The notes: a model not told the origin generated them from the sequence alone. Positions 36,266 through 48,059 are shown, counted from the stretch's first letter. The stretch: DNA of 64,000 nucleotides from Hevea brasiliensis (GCF_030052815.1 NW_026614695.1:3877752-3941751), one strand, 5' to 3'. Numbers and translations are program-made.

Positions 36266-36270
36266 AAGCA
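36266..36270. repeat. TSD of solo LTR E, right copy (aagca)
   Basis: Exact match to 111-115. It shows that about 36 kb between the two copies is one LTR plus everything that later inserted into it. Confidence 0.85.
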
Positions 36271-38192
36271 CAATAGCAAAATAGTAAAATTTACATGTCA
36301 TTATAAAATAGAGTTCCACAAAATTTACACCTATCTTGAAGTGAAATTGAGGTGGTAACTTATGGAACTCAATTAAAGCTGTCAACTGTATCTTCTATGC
36401 TTATCCCTAAAAGGGAAGACAGAGAAAGGGAGTAAGCTAAGGTTCAGTGAGTAAAAGCCTACTTTAGGAGAATAAAACATATAATAAAACAATTACATTC
36501 AAACACATGCAATGCAATAATCATAGGAGATTTACACTGCACAAACAGACCACATAAAGGTAATTCATGTCACCAGTGGTTCCATAGCCACTCATAATCA
36601 TTATCATATTTCTAATGTGCTCGACCCTCTATGGGAGCTCTTCAAGACTTCTTCTTTACTTTTTCATGTCATATCATTTCAAAAGAGTGGCTTGGAGACA
36701 CATAACTACCTTACCCGAACACCCTGCATCATAATCATATGAACTCATATGCTGCATGCCTTTTCCTTTCTCCTTTACTTTCCCATTGGAAACCAGTAGG
36801 TCACCAATGACCTACCATTACACAACAAGTAATAAATGTAATACAATATCTTTGTGAAATGCATTTACTAAAAAATATAGTTATCAAAGTATAATTAATA
36901 TAAGTCATAACTACCATGATGCATGAACATGCTAAGATGCTATAAACATTTAATTAAAGAAGCACATTTAAAAAAAAATAGCTTAAGTTTGTTCTATTCA
37001 TAGATTGATTAACCCTTTACTATAATTGGACTAGTAGGATTGCTAACACCATTGGTTGAATGGACCTTTACAAATGTACTAACAGTTTATTTGACACTGA
37101 TCATGAATTAACTGTATTTACATAATTAATTTAATTGTCTTAATTGTCCTGCCGAAAGTTTGACAGAGCCTCTCGTGTAACTATACCTATCCTTCCTTCA
37201 AAACAACACAAACATAAGGCCTCAAGCCCACGGTAACATCACAATGCCCATATGAGGCCCATTATAACCCTAATCTAAGTTCAGGTCTCCGGTTCTTCAA
37301 CTTAGGTCCTTAACTCATATATTATCCAATTTTTTATGCCCAATGCTCCAAAAATTTATAGAAATATTCTTGGAGGTCCTTTACAGTGTTTTATATTATT
37401 AAAATTCATTTTACTTGATAATTACATGCTAGGAATATTTTATAATTTAATTACAGAATTTTAATTTTAGGTAAAACTACCCAAGTTGAGATCAAGTTTA
37501 CCAATGCTGATTCTATTGCATAGAAAGTGTCCAGGATGTTTAAAAATCCTAGGATTGACTGTAGGCATGCCTAGGTTTCGAGTTGACTCACCAAGTTCCT
37601 GAATCGGCAAAAGAGCCAATCTGAGTGTCAAAAGGCTATTGCCAATCCGATCATACCTATAGAAGGCCCAACCTATGCGAGGCCCAAATTATCGAAAAGT
37701 CTCAAAAATCTCAATGAGTAATTTGGATCATCCAATGATCACTTTTCCCAAATAATTTCCAATAAGAGCTATTGTTCCCATATCGAAGGGCTCGATGCAC
37801 TAAGTTCATATTTCATTTTGCATCGTCGATCTGATGATTGAATCTATTGAAAGGTGGCCAGAAAGCCTATTGCCTACCAATCTTCTTTGATCTAGCTCTA
37901 CATACCACCATTAATAAAGGCTTTGGTCAAAAGTAAGTGCTAGGAAGGGGAGTAGTTGACCAATGGTGAGACCTTACTATTTAGACATCAAGACGGGTGA
38001 TCATGGCCACCTGAAGCTTTGATCCATCATGAACTACAAGCCTTGTCACTTTGTCTCCCTTCCTCATTGTCTAGGCTTTGTTCAACATCACTGAAGCATG
38101 TTGGGTTAGTTTTTTTATTGAATGTGCGATGCTCATTGTGTACTAGTCACTCGTGATTATTTGTTTTCATGTAATTTTCTGTTAGCTTTTTG

Positions 38193-38195
<3 letters not shown>
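36271..38195. other. Gene-free stretch, probably decayed LTR sequence
   Basis: No ORF of note and no recognisable domain. Some fragments recall the chromovirus LTRs (a gtttgacagag piece near 37158 and a gctaagg...cagtgag piece near 36437), so part of it may be an older LTR into which E inserted. The portion 37480-38190 matches nothing else in the window. Confidence 0.5.

Positions 38196-38290
<95 letters not shown>
38196..38290. repeat. (TA)n microsatellite
   Basis: About 95 bp of uninterrupted TA dinucleotides, directly before the truncated start of LTR F. It is likely to be length-variable and prone to assembly error. Confidence 0.95.
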
Positions 38291-39628
38291 CTTTAACCAT
38301 TTTATCTCTACACATTTAAAAAAAAAAATTATAGGTAGCTCCGTACATTATACTGTTTTGGTGACTAACATTTGTCTGGACAGCTGGGATGTCTAGAAAT
38401 ATCCTTAAATTTAAGTAAAAAGTCATAATTTAAATTAATAAAGATCAAGTAAATTTGAAGAAAAAATAAATGAAGTAGAGTATAAATCAGTTAAATGAGC
38501 ATAAGTTCCGATGATGGGTAACTCCATTGGGAAGTGACTATGGGTCTGGTTCCTACTCCAATTCATGTAGGATCTTGTAAGATTCTTAATTAAGGATTAA
38601 TTGAAGTATTATTATGAATTCATAAGTCAAATAAATGAAAATAAATAAGTTCAAATAAGCAGAGTGAAAACCAAAGTGAAAAGCGGAGTTAGGGACTTAT
38701 CGAGCATTATGAAAAAGATGAACAGAACCCAGTAAGAGCAAAATTTCACAATTAAATTTACAGGTTCAATATTGACCAAAAATGAGATTTATTAAGTTAA
38801 TAAAGTAAGATTAATCTAACTAATCATGATTAGGATAATTAAGTAAAATTAAATTAAAAGTCAAATGTAATAATTAGGAATTTCACCATAATTACAAGTT
38901 TGCCATTTCCAAATAATTACAAGTTTGCCATTAGGGAATTAAACTAATATAAATATCTTATACTAGAGCCAAATGAGTATCATCTTCATCTTCTTTTCAA
39001 CTTGGCCGAAACCCTCTTCCTTCTCTTCCACCATTTTTGTTTCTTTTAAGCTTGATTTCCCACAAATTTCTCAACCTTCATCACACAAGATAGCCTAATT
39101 AAGCTTCAATCTATTGAGAATACCTCTTGTGAGCAAGAAATTTCAAGGACTAGGAAGATTACCAAGTAACCCAATTAGGGAAAAATTTAAGGTAAGGGAA
39201 AATTGAACTTAGCATGCATAAATTCATGTTACTATGTTAGAATCATGGCATAAGTGTGATTGTGAATTTCTTGAATTTCTTTAAGGGGGAAATTCAGTCC
39301 AAGCTAGCAAGGACCAAGGGAAGAGTAATATATTTGATTAAAGGTGGTATTGAAGGACCAAGTAAGGAGTAGGAGCTTAGAATTGAGTATGTGCACTCTT
39401 AATTCCCTAATCTCCTCCTTAAATTGCTACTTAGGGTTTCATGTCAATTAGGATTTTGGCAAAATTGAATGTATATGTTTGATTTATAGTTAGAAAAATG
39501 ATGTTTAGTATGTATAAATGATGTAGTACCTAATTGGAATTATTTTGCTTGGTTTGTGTTGAAATATGCATTGTGAATGGCATGTTAAGCAATCTAGCCG
39601 AATTTGACCAGACTGGACTCCTAAGTCC

Positions 39629-40482
39629 ATATCTTGAGTTTTATAATTCCAAATGACTTAAAACTTGTGGCAAATTAAAGCTAAGATATAATGATAAAAC
39701 TTTCATGAAGATAAGTTGCTCAAATTCTGTGTGTAAATATCTTGAATAATGGCTAGAAATTGAGTTACAAAACCTAGAACCTAGGTGTAGGGCACCCTGA
39801 ACAGTGCAGAGTAAATTGGGTATAACTCACTCTAGGAAACTCCGAATGAAGTGATTCTTAATTTGTTGAAAAGCCAAGACATAAAGGAACAACTTTTCTG
39901 AAGAACAAAATGACAAATTCTGATTGTAACTTGTCCAAATCAGGACTCTAAAAAATGCCCAGAATCTATCTTGCCATTAGTAAAGAATACATTTGAACAT
40001 GTCCTGTTTGTTTGGACATAACTCACTGTATAAAATTCCAAATGAGGTGAATCTTACATTGTTGGAAAGCGAAGCCATAGTGGAACAACTTTTATAAAGG
40101 CAAATTTGACAAATTATGACTGGAATTGACTGGAAGATACTTGAACTATGGTTGGAATCCGGCAATACAAAACTAAAATCTTGAAAAATGACCAAATGAA
40201 TAATACGCACTAAATTGAGCATAACTCACTCTATAAAACTCCAAATTGCATAATTCTTGAACCTATATAATCCTGAGACACAGGGAACAATTCATATGAA
40301 GCCTAAATTATGATTGAACCTATCCAAATTTGGTTGGATTCAAGAAGTGACTTGAAAAACTAAGATTTGGTCACTAGAATAGTTTTGGCAAAATGGCCAT
40401 AACTTAAGCTACACAAAAGCAAATTGAATGATTCTAAAGCTAAAATAAACATAAGACATAGATTTACAATTCTCATGAGGAA
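39629..40482 (+). repeat. Degenerate ~200 bp tandem array in LTR F
   Basis: Five units begin near 39629, 39829, 40014, 40219 and 40398. Each reads roughly cataactcactctataaaa, ccaaatga, a ttggaaagc core, gacata, ggaacaactttt and catgaag. Spacings are 200, 185, 205 and 179 bp. Related units occur in LTR E and in the LTR at 60358. Confidence 0.75.
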
Positions 40483-40606
40483 GATACGGCCTAATTCCTA
40501 CTGTACCTTGGCCAAATTTATTAAGGAATTTGAGGGACCAAATCTAGAATTTATGAAAGTTGAGCCAAGTAAGCCTAGATAATGGGTATATGATTGGATA
40601 AGTAGG

Positions 40607-40783
40607 CACATCGAGTGGTCAGTAACGAAAATGAAAATTAGTGTTATACCGGTCAAAGCCACTGAGTGGTCAGTACTAAAAATGAAAATTAGTGTTATAT
40701 TAGTTAGAACCACCAAGTGGTAAGTAATAAGAATGTAAGCCTGTGCTCAACCAATCAGAACCATCGAGTGGTCAGTGTCATTA
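40607..40783 (+). repeat. ~60 bp tandem repeat in LTR F
   Basis: Three to four imperfect units share the core gagtggtcagta and an aaaatgaaaattagtgttat segment. It is an LTR-internal minisatellite. Confidence 0.8.
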
Positions 40784-41669
40784 GTCTCATTATCCGATCT
40801 ATATACCGTATGTCATAAGTTATTATAAGTACTGGAGTAAAGCTTTCATTTGTGATCATAAAGACAATAATTTCAAATAAGATATGATAAAGGGCATTTC
40901 AGCTCATTAAATGATATGATTACCAAGTATGGATCCATTGATCTATTTTTCTTTTAGGTCATGATGCTGTATAATTATTTTAAAATTTGGAAATATTCTT
41001 ATATGAATATTATGAGCATGTTATGTGATAATGCGCATAAGGAACAAAAAGATTATCTTGTTTTAAATTAAGAGTGCACCACTATGCTATTTAGCTTAGG
41101 GCAAAGAATTGTTTCCTCATGCAAGTATTGTAGATACAGTGTAGATAGGGGCTGGCAGAAGTTAAACTGGATATGCAAAAAAGTTCAGAAAAGTTTAGGT
41201 GAATGCATCTTTACCATCTTCATTGTAAAGTTTTACTCATATGTTTGTATGAATTATGTTGTAACAAATATTATGTACACTTTATTTTAGAAATTGTAAC
41301 CATAAAGATGTAAATTAAATTTAGACACATGAGTGGTTAATAAAATTTTAAATTAAAGATATGTCTTGTGTATATGAAATGATATGGGGAGAAATGGATA
41401 TTGATGAATTTGATGATTTTCATTGGTAGAAATGATATAATAATTGAGACTTCCACTAGTTATCAAATATTTTAACAGGGGAATTATTGAAATTTAGGGA
41501 AAACTCTTGCAGTTTCTCTATTCAATAAAAGCTGTTAAATTATAATGTGAATAAATTCTCGAGAAAATAAGCAAATAAATAATACACAGAAATAGGTATT
41601 AAGTACACAGAATGTAGCATCCCTTTGCTCGGCTTCACTGTAGATAGGGTAAGGGGGTGTTACATTTAG

Positions 41670-41680
41670 TAGTATCAGAG
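41670..41680 (+). other. Decayed primer binding site of element F (tRNA-iMet type)
   Basis: TAGTATCAGAG lies 5 bp after the LTR end. The usual initiator-methionine primer site begins TGGTATCAGAG, so one G-to-A change is seen. It confirms the LTR boundary and plus orientation. Confidence 0.8.
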
Positions 41681-41808
41681 AAAGGTTTAGGCATTCCTAG
41701 ACCTAGATAGTAAGTTATAACATGTGTATATGAACATGCATTGCATCTACTAGGGATTGAGGTGACTTTTATGCAGATCTACTCTCCTATCTATTTTAGG
41801 TTGGTAGA

Positions 41809-43022
41809 ATGAACTCCAATACTCCTCGGGCTATTAAAGAGGAAGTGGGGAGTCATGCCCTAGAAAGCAGTAGTGTTAGAGGTGTGAGGGATTCTGCAGC
41901 ACCAGTAGTTGCTGATTAGCCTGCAGAACCTCAATAGTAGTTTTTCCAGTAGATGGCTGATCTACTTAGGCAAGTGACGGGAGCACAGACGCAGCCCGCA
42001 CATAAATCACCTTTGAAGAAGCTTTAAAAGTATAGGGCTATGGATTTTAGAGGAAAGAGGGAAGATGATCTAGCTGCTGCAGAGTATTGGCTGGGGAGGA
42101 CTGAGAGAGTTCTCCAGTAGCTACATTGCACACTTGACCAGAGCTTGGAGTGTGTAGTCTCACTACTGCAGGAGGATGCTTACCAATGGTGGGACACAGT
42201 AACCAAAGTAGTGCAGCTAGATGTGGTGACATGGGATTTCTTTCTAGTGGAGTTTAGGAAAAAGTACATTAGTTGTATTTACTTAGAAGATGGGAGAAGA
42301 GAATTTATTTCTTTGAGGTAGTGACAGCTGATAGTAGCTGAATATGAGAGAGAATTTATCCGACTGAGTAAGTATGCCAGGGAGATCCTTCCCACAGAGG
42401 CAGAGAGATATAGGAAGTTTGAGAAAGGCCTTATGATAGCATCAGGGTTCATATCACAGCATTGCAGTATACAAATTTCACTTACCTTATAGCAGCAGCT
42501 ATGAATGTGAAGAGAGTTAGAGCTAGTGAGCAAAGTAGGAGGGGTGAGAGAGGCTTTGGCCAGTTTAGCTCCACATTCACAGCCAGTAAGAGGCCTAGGG
42601 GGCAGTCCAGTTAAGCATCAACTCAGAGGATGGGATAGGGATCTAAGTCCACATTTAGGAGAGGCCAGCCAGCAGCATCAGTGGCTAGCATGCCAGGACC
42701 AGCAGTGAGAGGTCCCACCCCAGCAGTATGCACACACTGTGGGAGAAGACATAGAGGAGAATGCAGGGGATTGACTAGAGCTTGTTATAGATGTGGGGCC
42801 ACTGACCATTTCCAGAGGGACTATCCTAGGAGGACTAATCCCCCAGCACAGATAGAGAGGTCGTTTCCTACTGCACAGAGGGGTAGGAAGCCCAGGAGAT
42901 CTAAGGTAGCAGGGGGCACTGTAAGGCCTGCATCTGAGACAATGGAGAGACCAAATACTTGAGTGCAAGCACGTGCCTATGCCATTCCATCCAAAAAGGA
43001 GCAGGATGCACCTGATGTCATT
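41809..43022 (+). pseudogene. gag: Element F gag, degenerate and truncated
   Basis: Starting at ATG 41809, a mostly single frame encodes a chromovirus-type Gag with many stops, mostly TAG where Gln is expected. The capsid core reads AAAEYWLGRTERVL, SLLQEDAYQWWDTV, EFRKKYIS, EYEREFIRLSKYA and YRKFEKGL. Frameshifts follow near 42460. The nucleocapsid at 42681-42962 has two knuckles, CTHCGRRHRGEC and CYRCGATDHFQRDY; the last Cys of the second is Tyr. The sequence stops after APDVI at 43022, where Copia DNA begins, so protease and pol are absent. Confidence 0.87.
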
Positions 43023-43241
43023 TTGGAAGAATTATAAGAATTTATCAATAGAATTATAAGAATTCAATCACCCACTAGAAATCCATCCAACTAGAATTTC
43101 CATTTTCTACTTAGGAAGTGTAGGATTCGCTAAGTTAGTGGGAGGACCAATTTGATTAAAAGACCATAATCATTTTGGTTAATTACATGATACATTTACT
43201 AATTAATCTAGTTATTTTCTGTAGTTAATTTTCTAATAATA

Positions 43242-44075
43242 ATGAGCATAGAACAACCACCACCATCCAACATCCTTGCAAGCATACTTGATCGCAATAG
43301 GTTGATAGGACCTAATCTCTCTGATTAGCTAAGAAATTTGAAACTTGTCCTGAACCTTGAACATATAGGATATGTTCTAGACTCAAATGTTCCTGGTCCC
43401 TTACCTCTAGAGGCCACTCTAGAGGAACATGAAACTTTGGACAAGTGGAAGGAGCATAATATGAGAGCTAAGTGTTACATGCTTGCTTCTATGAGTAATG
43501 AGTTACAGAAGCAGCATGAAAACATGCAGAGTGCGAGTGAGATCCTCTATCACCTACAAGAGTTGTATGGTGAGCACAGCAAGAATGCTATGTATGAGAT
43601 ATCTAAACAGCTGTTTCGCATGAGGATGTCTAAGGCACAGAATGTTGGGGATCATGTCCACAAGATGATTCGACTGATTGAGCAGTTGGAACATCTTGAC
43701 TTCATTATGGATTTCCAACTGCAGACAGATTTGATCCTTCAGTCCCTTCCTGAGTCTTTTAGGAATTTTGTGACAAATTTCCATATGACTAAATAGGAAT
43801 GCACCTTGGCTATTTACTCAACATGTTAGTTATTGCCCAAAAGAATATGCCGGGCAATAAAGGAAAAGAAGTAGCTTTGATTGCATCTTCTTCTACTGGA
43901 AAGTCCAACAAGAAGAAGGGCAATAAAAAAAAGAAAACTCAGATTCCTGGTCCTTCCAAGAAAATAGCTAAACAGAAAGGGAAGATTAAAGCTGATGAAG
44001 GCAAAGGAAAGTGTTTCCACTGCTAGAAGGATGGGCACTGGAAAAGGAACTGCCTAGAGTATCTTGCTTCTCTGA
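43242..44075 (+). pseudogene. gag: Copia copy 1 gag, degenerate
   Basis: ATG at 43242 gives MSIEQPPPSNILASILDRNR, then a stop at 43328 where Trp is expected. The capsid continues (LEHIGYVLDSNVPGPLP, DKWKEHNMRAKCYML, LQELYGEHSK, FRMRMSKAQNVGDHVHKM) to a stop at 43795. After a one-base shift a Lys-rich segment leads to the zinc knuckle CFHCxKDGHWKRNC, interrupted by TAG where Gln is expected. It is a UBN2/Retrotran_gag-type Copia capsid. Confidence 0.88.
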
Positions 44076-44095
44076 AGGACAAGAAGAATAGACCT

Positions 44096-45258
44096 TTGGA
44101 AGGTATGTCCATAACTTGTTATTTAGATTCTGATGATACTCATAGTTTATCTACAGCTTGGCTTTTAGATACTGGTGCCAGTTCTCACATTTCTTATGAT
44201 ATGCAGGAATTAGCAAATAGTAGTAGCTTGTGTTCTCAAGATGTTAGACTCCGGATTGGCAATGGCTCAACTATTGAAGCTTTAGCCATAGGATCTAAAT
44301 CTTTTTACATGTTTGGACATGTTTTGTGTTTGGATAATATTTTATATGTACATGATGCTTTTAAGAACATCATTTCTATATCTATTTAACTAGAAATGGC
44401 TATGAATTTCAGTTCACAGATGATGTTTGCAATATTTATTTTGGAAATAAATATGTTGGTTCAAGTTATATGAATGATGGTCTTTATTATTTAGATAATA
44501 ATGACAAACACAAAATGAATGCAAGTGATCTAAACGAATGCAATGCCATGGTGAAAACCAACTCAAGTTCAAAATATATTTGGCACTTAAGGTTATGTCA
44601 TGCTGCAGAAGATAGGATTACAAAACTGGAGAAAATGGGGATTCTATCCTCGTTGGGCTCTGAGCCTACTCCAACTTGTGAATCTTGCCTTCAGGGCAAA
44701 ATGACTAGATCACCCTTTGTTGGACAAGGGCTAAGGGCTGAAAATATTTTGGAGCTAATACATAGTAATGTATGTGGTCCATTTAAAGAAATGGCTAGAG
44801 GTAGTTTTCATTATTTTATTACCTTTACTGATGATAAATCAAGGTTTTGGTATTTGTATTTGATGAAATACAAACATGAATCCTTTGAAAAGTTTAAAAA
44901 ATTTAAATCTAAAGTAGAAAATCAAACAGGAAATAGTATTAAAGCTCTTCGATCAGATCGTAGAGGTGAATATTTGAGTACTGAATTTGATGAATGCTTG
45001 AGAGAGCACGGCATTTTTTCCCAGCTGACTCCTCCAGGAATGCCACAGCTAAATGGTGCATCTGAAAGGAGAAATTGCACCCTATTGGATATGGTACGCA
45101 GTATGATGAGCTATACTGATATGCCAATCTCCTTTTGGGGATTTGCATTAGAATCAGCTTTGTATATTCTGAATAGGATTCCATCAAAATCAGTTTCTTC
45201 CACACCTTATGAGATATGGCATAGAAGAAAACCAAGTCTTAAGCATGTTAAGATTTAG
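44096..45258 (+). pseudogene. pol: Copia copy 1 protease and integrase
   Basis: The protease keeps WLLDTGASSHIS. A frameshift follows near 44386. Integrase resumes with the zinc module WHLRLCHAAEDR ... CESCLQGK and the core. The first catalytic residue of D,D,E is altered: ELIHSNVCGP has Asn (codon 44767-44769) where copy 2 has Asp. The second Asp (LRSDRRGEY) and Glu (NGASERRN) remain. It ends with a stop at 45256 where Trp is expected. Integration activity would be lost. Confidence 0.88.
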
Positions 45259-46340
45259 GGTTGTCCAGCTTATATCAAAAAGCTGAACACTGATAAATTG
45301 GAAACTAGATTAGAAAAGGGTCAATTTGTTGGATATCCAAAAGATAGTTTTGGATATTATTTTTATTTGCCTCCTTCATAAAAGGTTGTGGTAAGTAGAG
45401 ATGCCACATTTCTTGAACAATAGTTTGTTCAAGAAGGAGGCAAAGGAAGGCAAATACAGTTAGAATTAGAGAATTCTGACCAACCAATAGATCAGATGGA
45501 TATAGATCCATCTAATCAACCTACACCCATTGATGAAACATCTTCAGCTATTCCTCGTAGAACAACCAGGGTATCTCACCCACCAATGAGATATGGTTTC
45601 CTTCATGAAGAAGAACAAGAGTTGTCTACTCATGAAGAAGTAGATCATGGAGATGATCCACTCACTTATGAAGAAGCTATATCAGATATAGACTCTTCAA
45701 AATGGATTGATGCTGTGAAATCCGAAATTGATTCCATGTATAAGAATCAAGTTTGGGATCTTGTTGACCCACCTGAAGGTATTGTACCTATAGGGAACAA
45801 ATGGGTTTTCAAGAAGAAAATTGGTTCTGAAGGAAAGGTAGAGACCTATAAGGCAAGGCTAGTAGCGAAAGTGTTTTGCCAAAGGCAAGGAATCGACTAT
45901 GAGGAGACTTTTTCGCCTGTTGCCTTGCTTAAATCAATTAGGATTCTATTACCAACAGCTGCATACTATAATTATGAGATTTGGCAGATGGATGTCAAAA
46001 CAGCTTTTCTCAATGGATACATTGAAGAAAACATTTTCATGGAACAACCTAGGGGTTTTGAATCCCAAGATGGTTCCAAGGTATGCAAGCTAAAGCGATC
46101 CATTTATGGGTTGAAACAAGCTTCGAGGAGTTGGAACATCCGTTTTGATGAAGCCATTAAATCATTTGGTTTTATCAAAAATGAGGATGAGTCATGTGTA
46201 TATAAAAAGGTTAGTGACAATGCTATCACTTTCCTTGTCTTATATGTGGATGACATACTATTGATGGGTAATGATACAGGTATGTTGACAACTGTAAAAG
46301 TATGGTTGTCAAATACATTCTCCATGAAAGACAACACGTG
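45259..46340 (+). pseudogene. pol: Copia copy 1 reverse transcriptase, C-terminally deleted
   Basis: The linker and RVT_2 domain read WIDAVKSEIDSMYKNQVWDL, GNKWVFKKKI, YKARLVAKVF, WQMDVKTAFLNGYIEENIFM, RSIYGLKQASRSW and the intact active site YVDDILLMG. The open frame runs from 45496. It ends at SMKDN near 46335, where the DNA switches to 3' LTR sequence. The missing part is the thumb and all of RNase H, present in copy 2. Confidence 0.88.
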
Positions 46341-46343
46341 GAG

Positions 46344-48059
46344 TTTACTCTTGTCAATGCATTGTCATAAATCATATCAGTGCATATAATCTTTAGACCT
46401 GAGATAGCATAGTTATCTTATATATAGGTGGTTTGAGTTTGATACTGCTTTCATACTTGCACTGTGTTTGGGTATATGGGCATATGTTGGCTCCTACTAG
46501 TTATATATGGAGGTAGGTGTTGATCAAGATGGAATCTGTTCCTCTAAGTAAATAGAGATAAAATCCTATGTTCATTTAATTATTCTTGATGTTTTAAGTT
46601 CCTGGCCAGGACAGATAGATTTATTCAAAAAAGAGTTTCTGATGAGAAAATCTTTTTAATCAAGAATTGGAATTAAAAGAGAACATAATATTCACAGCAA
46701 ATGGGGTTTGACATAAATCATGACTCCAGCTTGAGTTAGGATTTTGTAACAAAGAGATTCTAGTGCATGGTAACTTATTATTATAGGTTTATTTAAGGTA
46801 AACCTTATTACTAATTGGGTGGCCATGACATGCTATGCTAGGTGTTAACCATGGTTTATGAGGTGCATAAAATGATTTAGAGAAATCATTTATGGTAAGA
46901 AAGAGTTCTGATGATATTAAGAGTTGATATCAAGTCTCATTACCAATTAGTGATGAGCCTAGTAAGTCACACACATACACAAGTAATCACTAAATTAAAT
47001 ATGATTTAATTAATTAATTATAGAGTTTAATTGATTAATTAAATAGATTTGGTTTGCAATTAGATTGCAAAGTCCCTAGCATAGCTTGAAACCAAATCTA
47101 GATTATTGGATGTATAGTATAAGTTAAATTTATGTTTAAAGTGTTTAAATATGAATTTATTTAATGAGAAATTAATTAATAAAGATTAATTAATTAATTT
47201 ATATTTGATATAAATTGATTAGAAGAAGAGAAATAATTATTTTAAGTTGAGAACTCAAAATTAAGACATAGGGGCATTTTGGTCATTTCACAGGGTGACA
47301 TGTGGCACCATGTGATGGTGACACATGGCAGTACACATAAGCTTACCAAATGTCTTTTAATCATGTAAGATGATCAAAATTAAGATTAAGTATAGGTTTG
47401 ACACTTGGCACAATGTGATTAGGTCAATTAAACCTAGAGCCAATCAGAAGGTGACACGTGGCAAGGGTTTTAAGTGGTAACCTAGCTATATAAGTGTTGT
47501 TATGAAAGGAAAAAATAACAATCAGCTGCTGCCTCCTTTGTGCCACCACCCTTGAAGCTCCCATTCTCTCTTTTTCTTCATCTCTCATCTATTCCAAGAG
47601 ATTAGCAATCAATCTCTTGAATTAAAAATACTAGAAATTGTTTCTAGTGTCCTGTTTACATCTTTAATCTTTTAAAAGGCAAAACTTGATTTTCTAATTC
47701 ATAGAAAAAGCTTTAGAAGCTGTTTAAGGGCTGCCATAGGTGATCTTGGTGTGGACAAGCTAGAGGGACAACATCTGGTGTCCTAAAGACGCATCCCAAA
47801 GGCACAAATATGCTGCAGTACATCAAGAGGTTAGTGTATTTATTCTTGATTTAATCTAGGGTTCTAAAATTAATCTGATTAATTCTAAAATCTTAAATGG
47901 CAAATATAGATCCAAAAACATATTAAAAGAGTTTTAATATGTTGTTTATCATTAAAATCAAATAGATAAAAATAAATCTTGCATGATGCGTGTGACTCTA
48001 GGTGAAAAATTTTGAATTCAATGGTATAAACTTGTGTTTTTCATGCTTTCGCTCCTTCA
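46344..48059 (+). repeat. Copia copy 1 3' LTR, first ~380 bp missing
   Basis: Matches 55632-57332 of the complete LTR and ends CGCTCCTTCA. It contains a TATA-like box (47487-47494). It is followed directly by another partial LTR in the same orientation. Confidence 0.85.
47487..47494 (+). promoter_or_regulatory. TATA box in Copia copy 1 LTR
   Basis: TATATAAG follows cctagc. The same motif is at the equivalent position in the two other LTRs (49123 and 56770), about 550-570 bp before the LTR end, which supports a real core promoter in the family. Confidence 0.65.

Larger units (their letters stand above)
38326..41664 (+). repeat. 5' LTR of chromovirus 'F', left end truncated
   Basis: It ends AAGGGGGTGTTACA at 41664 and is followed by a primer-site-like sequence and gag on the same strand, so it is the 5' LTR of a plus-sense element. 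Its beginning (near ccgtacattatactg and tgtctggacagctgg) matches the start of family E/A LTRs read in sense, but the terminal TGT... is lost next to the TA repeat. It holds at least five degenerate ~180-205 bp repeats (39629-40482), a ~60 bp tandem array at 40607-40783 and a stem-loop at 41082-41099. Confidence 0.85.
43034..48059 (+). mobile_element. Ty1/Copia element copy 1, truncated at both ends
   Basis: Homology to copy 2 begins near 43034 (equivalent to about 51052), so the 5' LTR, primer site and ~1.35 kb leader are missing. The coding order gag, protease, integrase, reverse transcriptase is Copia-type. It is cut in the RT domain near 46335 and joined to the inside of its 3' LTR (46344-48059), which removes the rest of RT, RNase H and the first ~380 bp of the LTR. 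A short shared gacaa at the junction suggests microhomology-mediated deletion. It has several stops. Non-autonomous. Confidence 0.88.

Noticed and set aside
38190..38396. ORF of alternating Tyr-Ile residues
   Set aside because: It is only translation of the TA microsatellite.
39629..40783. A CRISPR-like repeat array
   Set aside because: Units are long, degenerate and contiguous with no uniform spacers, and the sequence is plant LTR.
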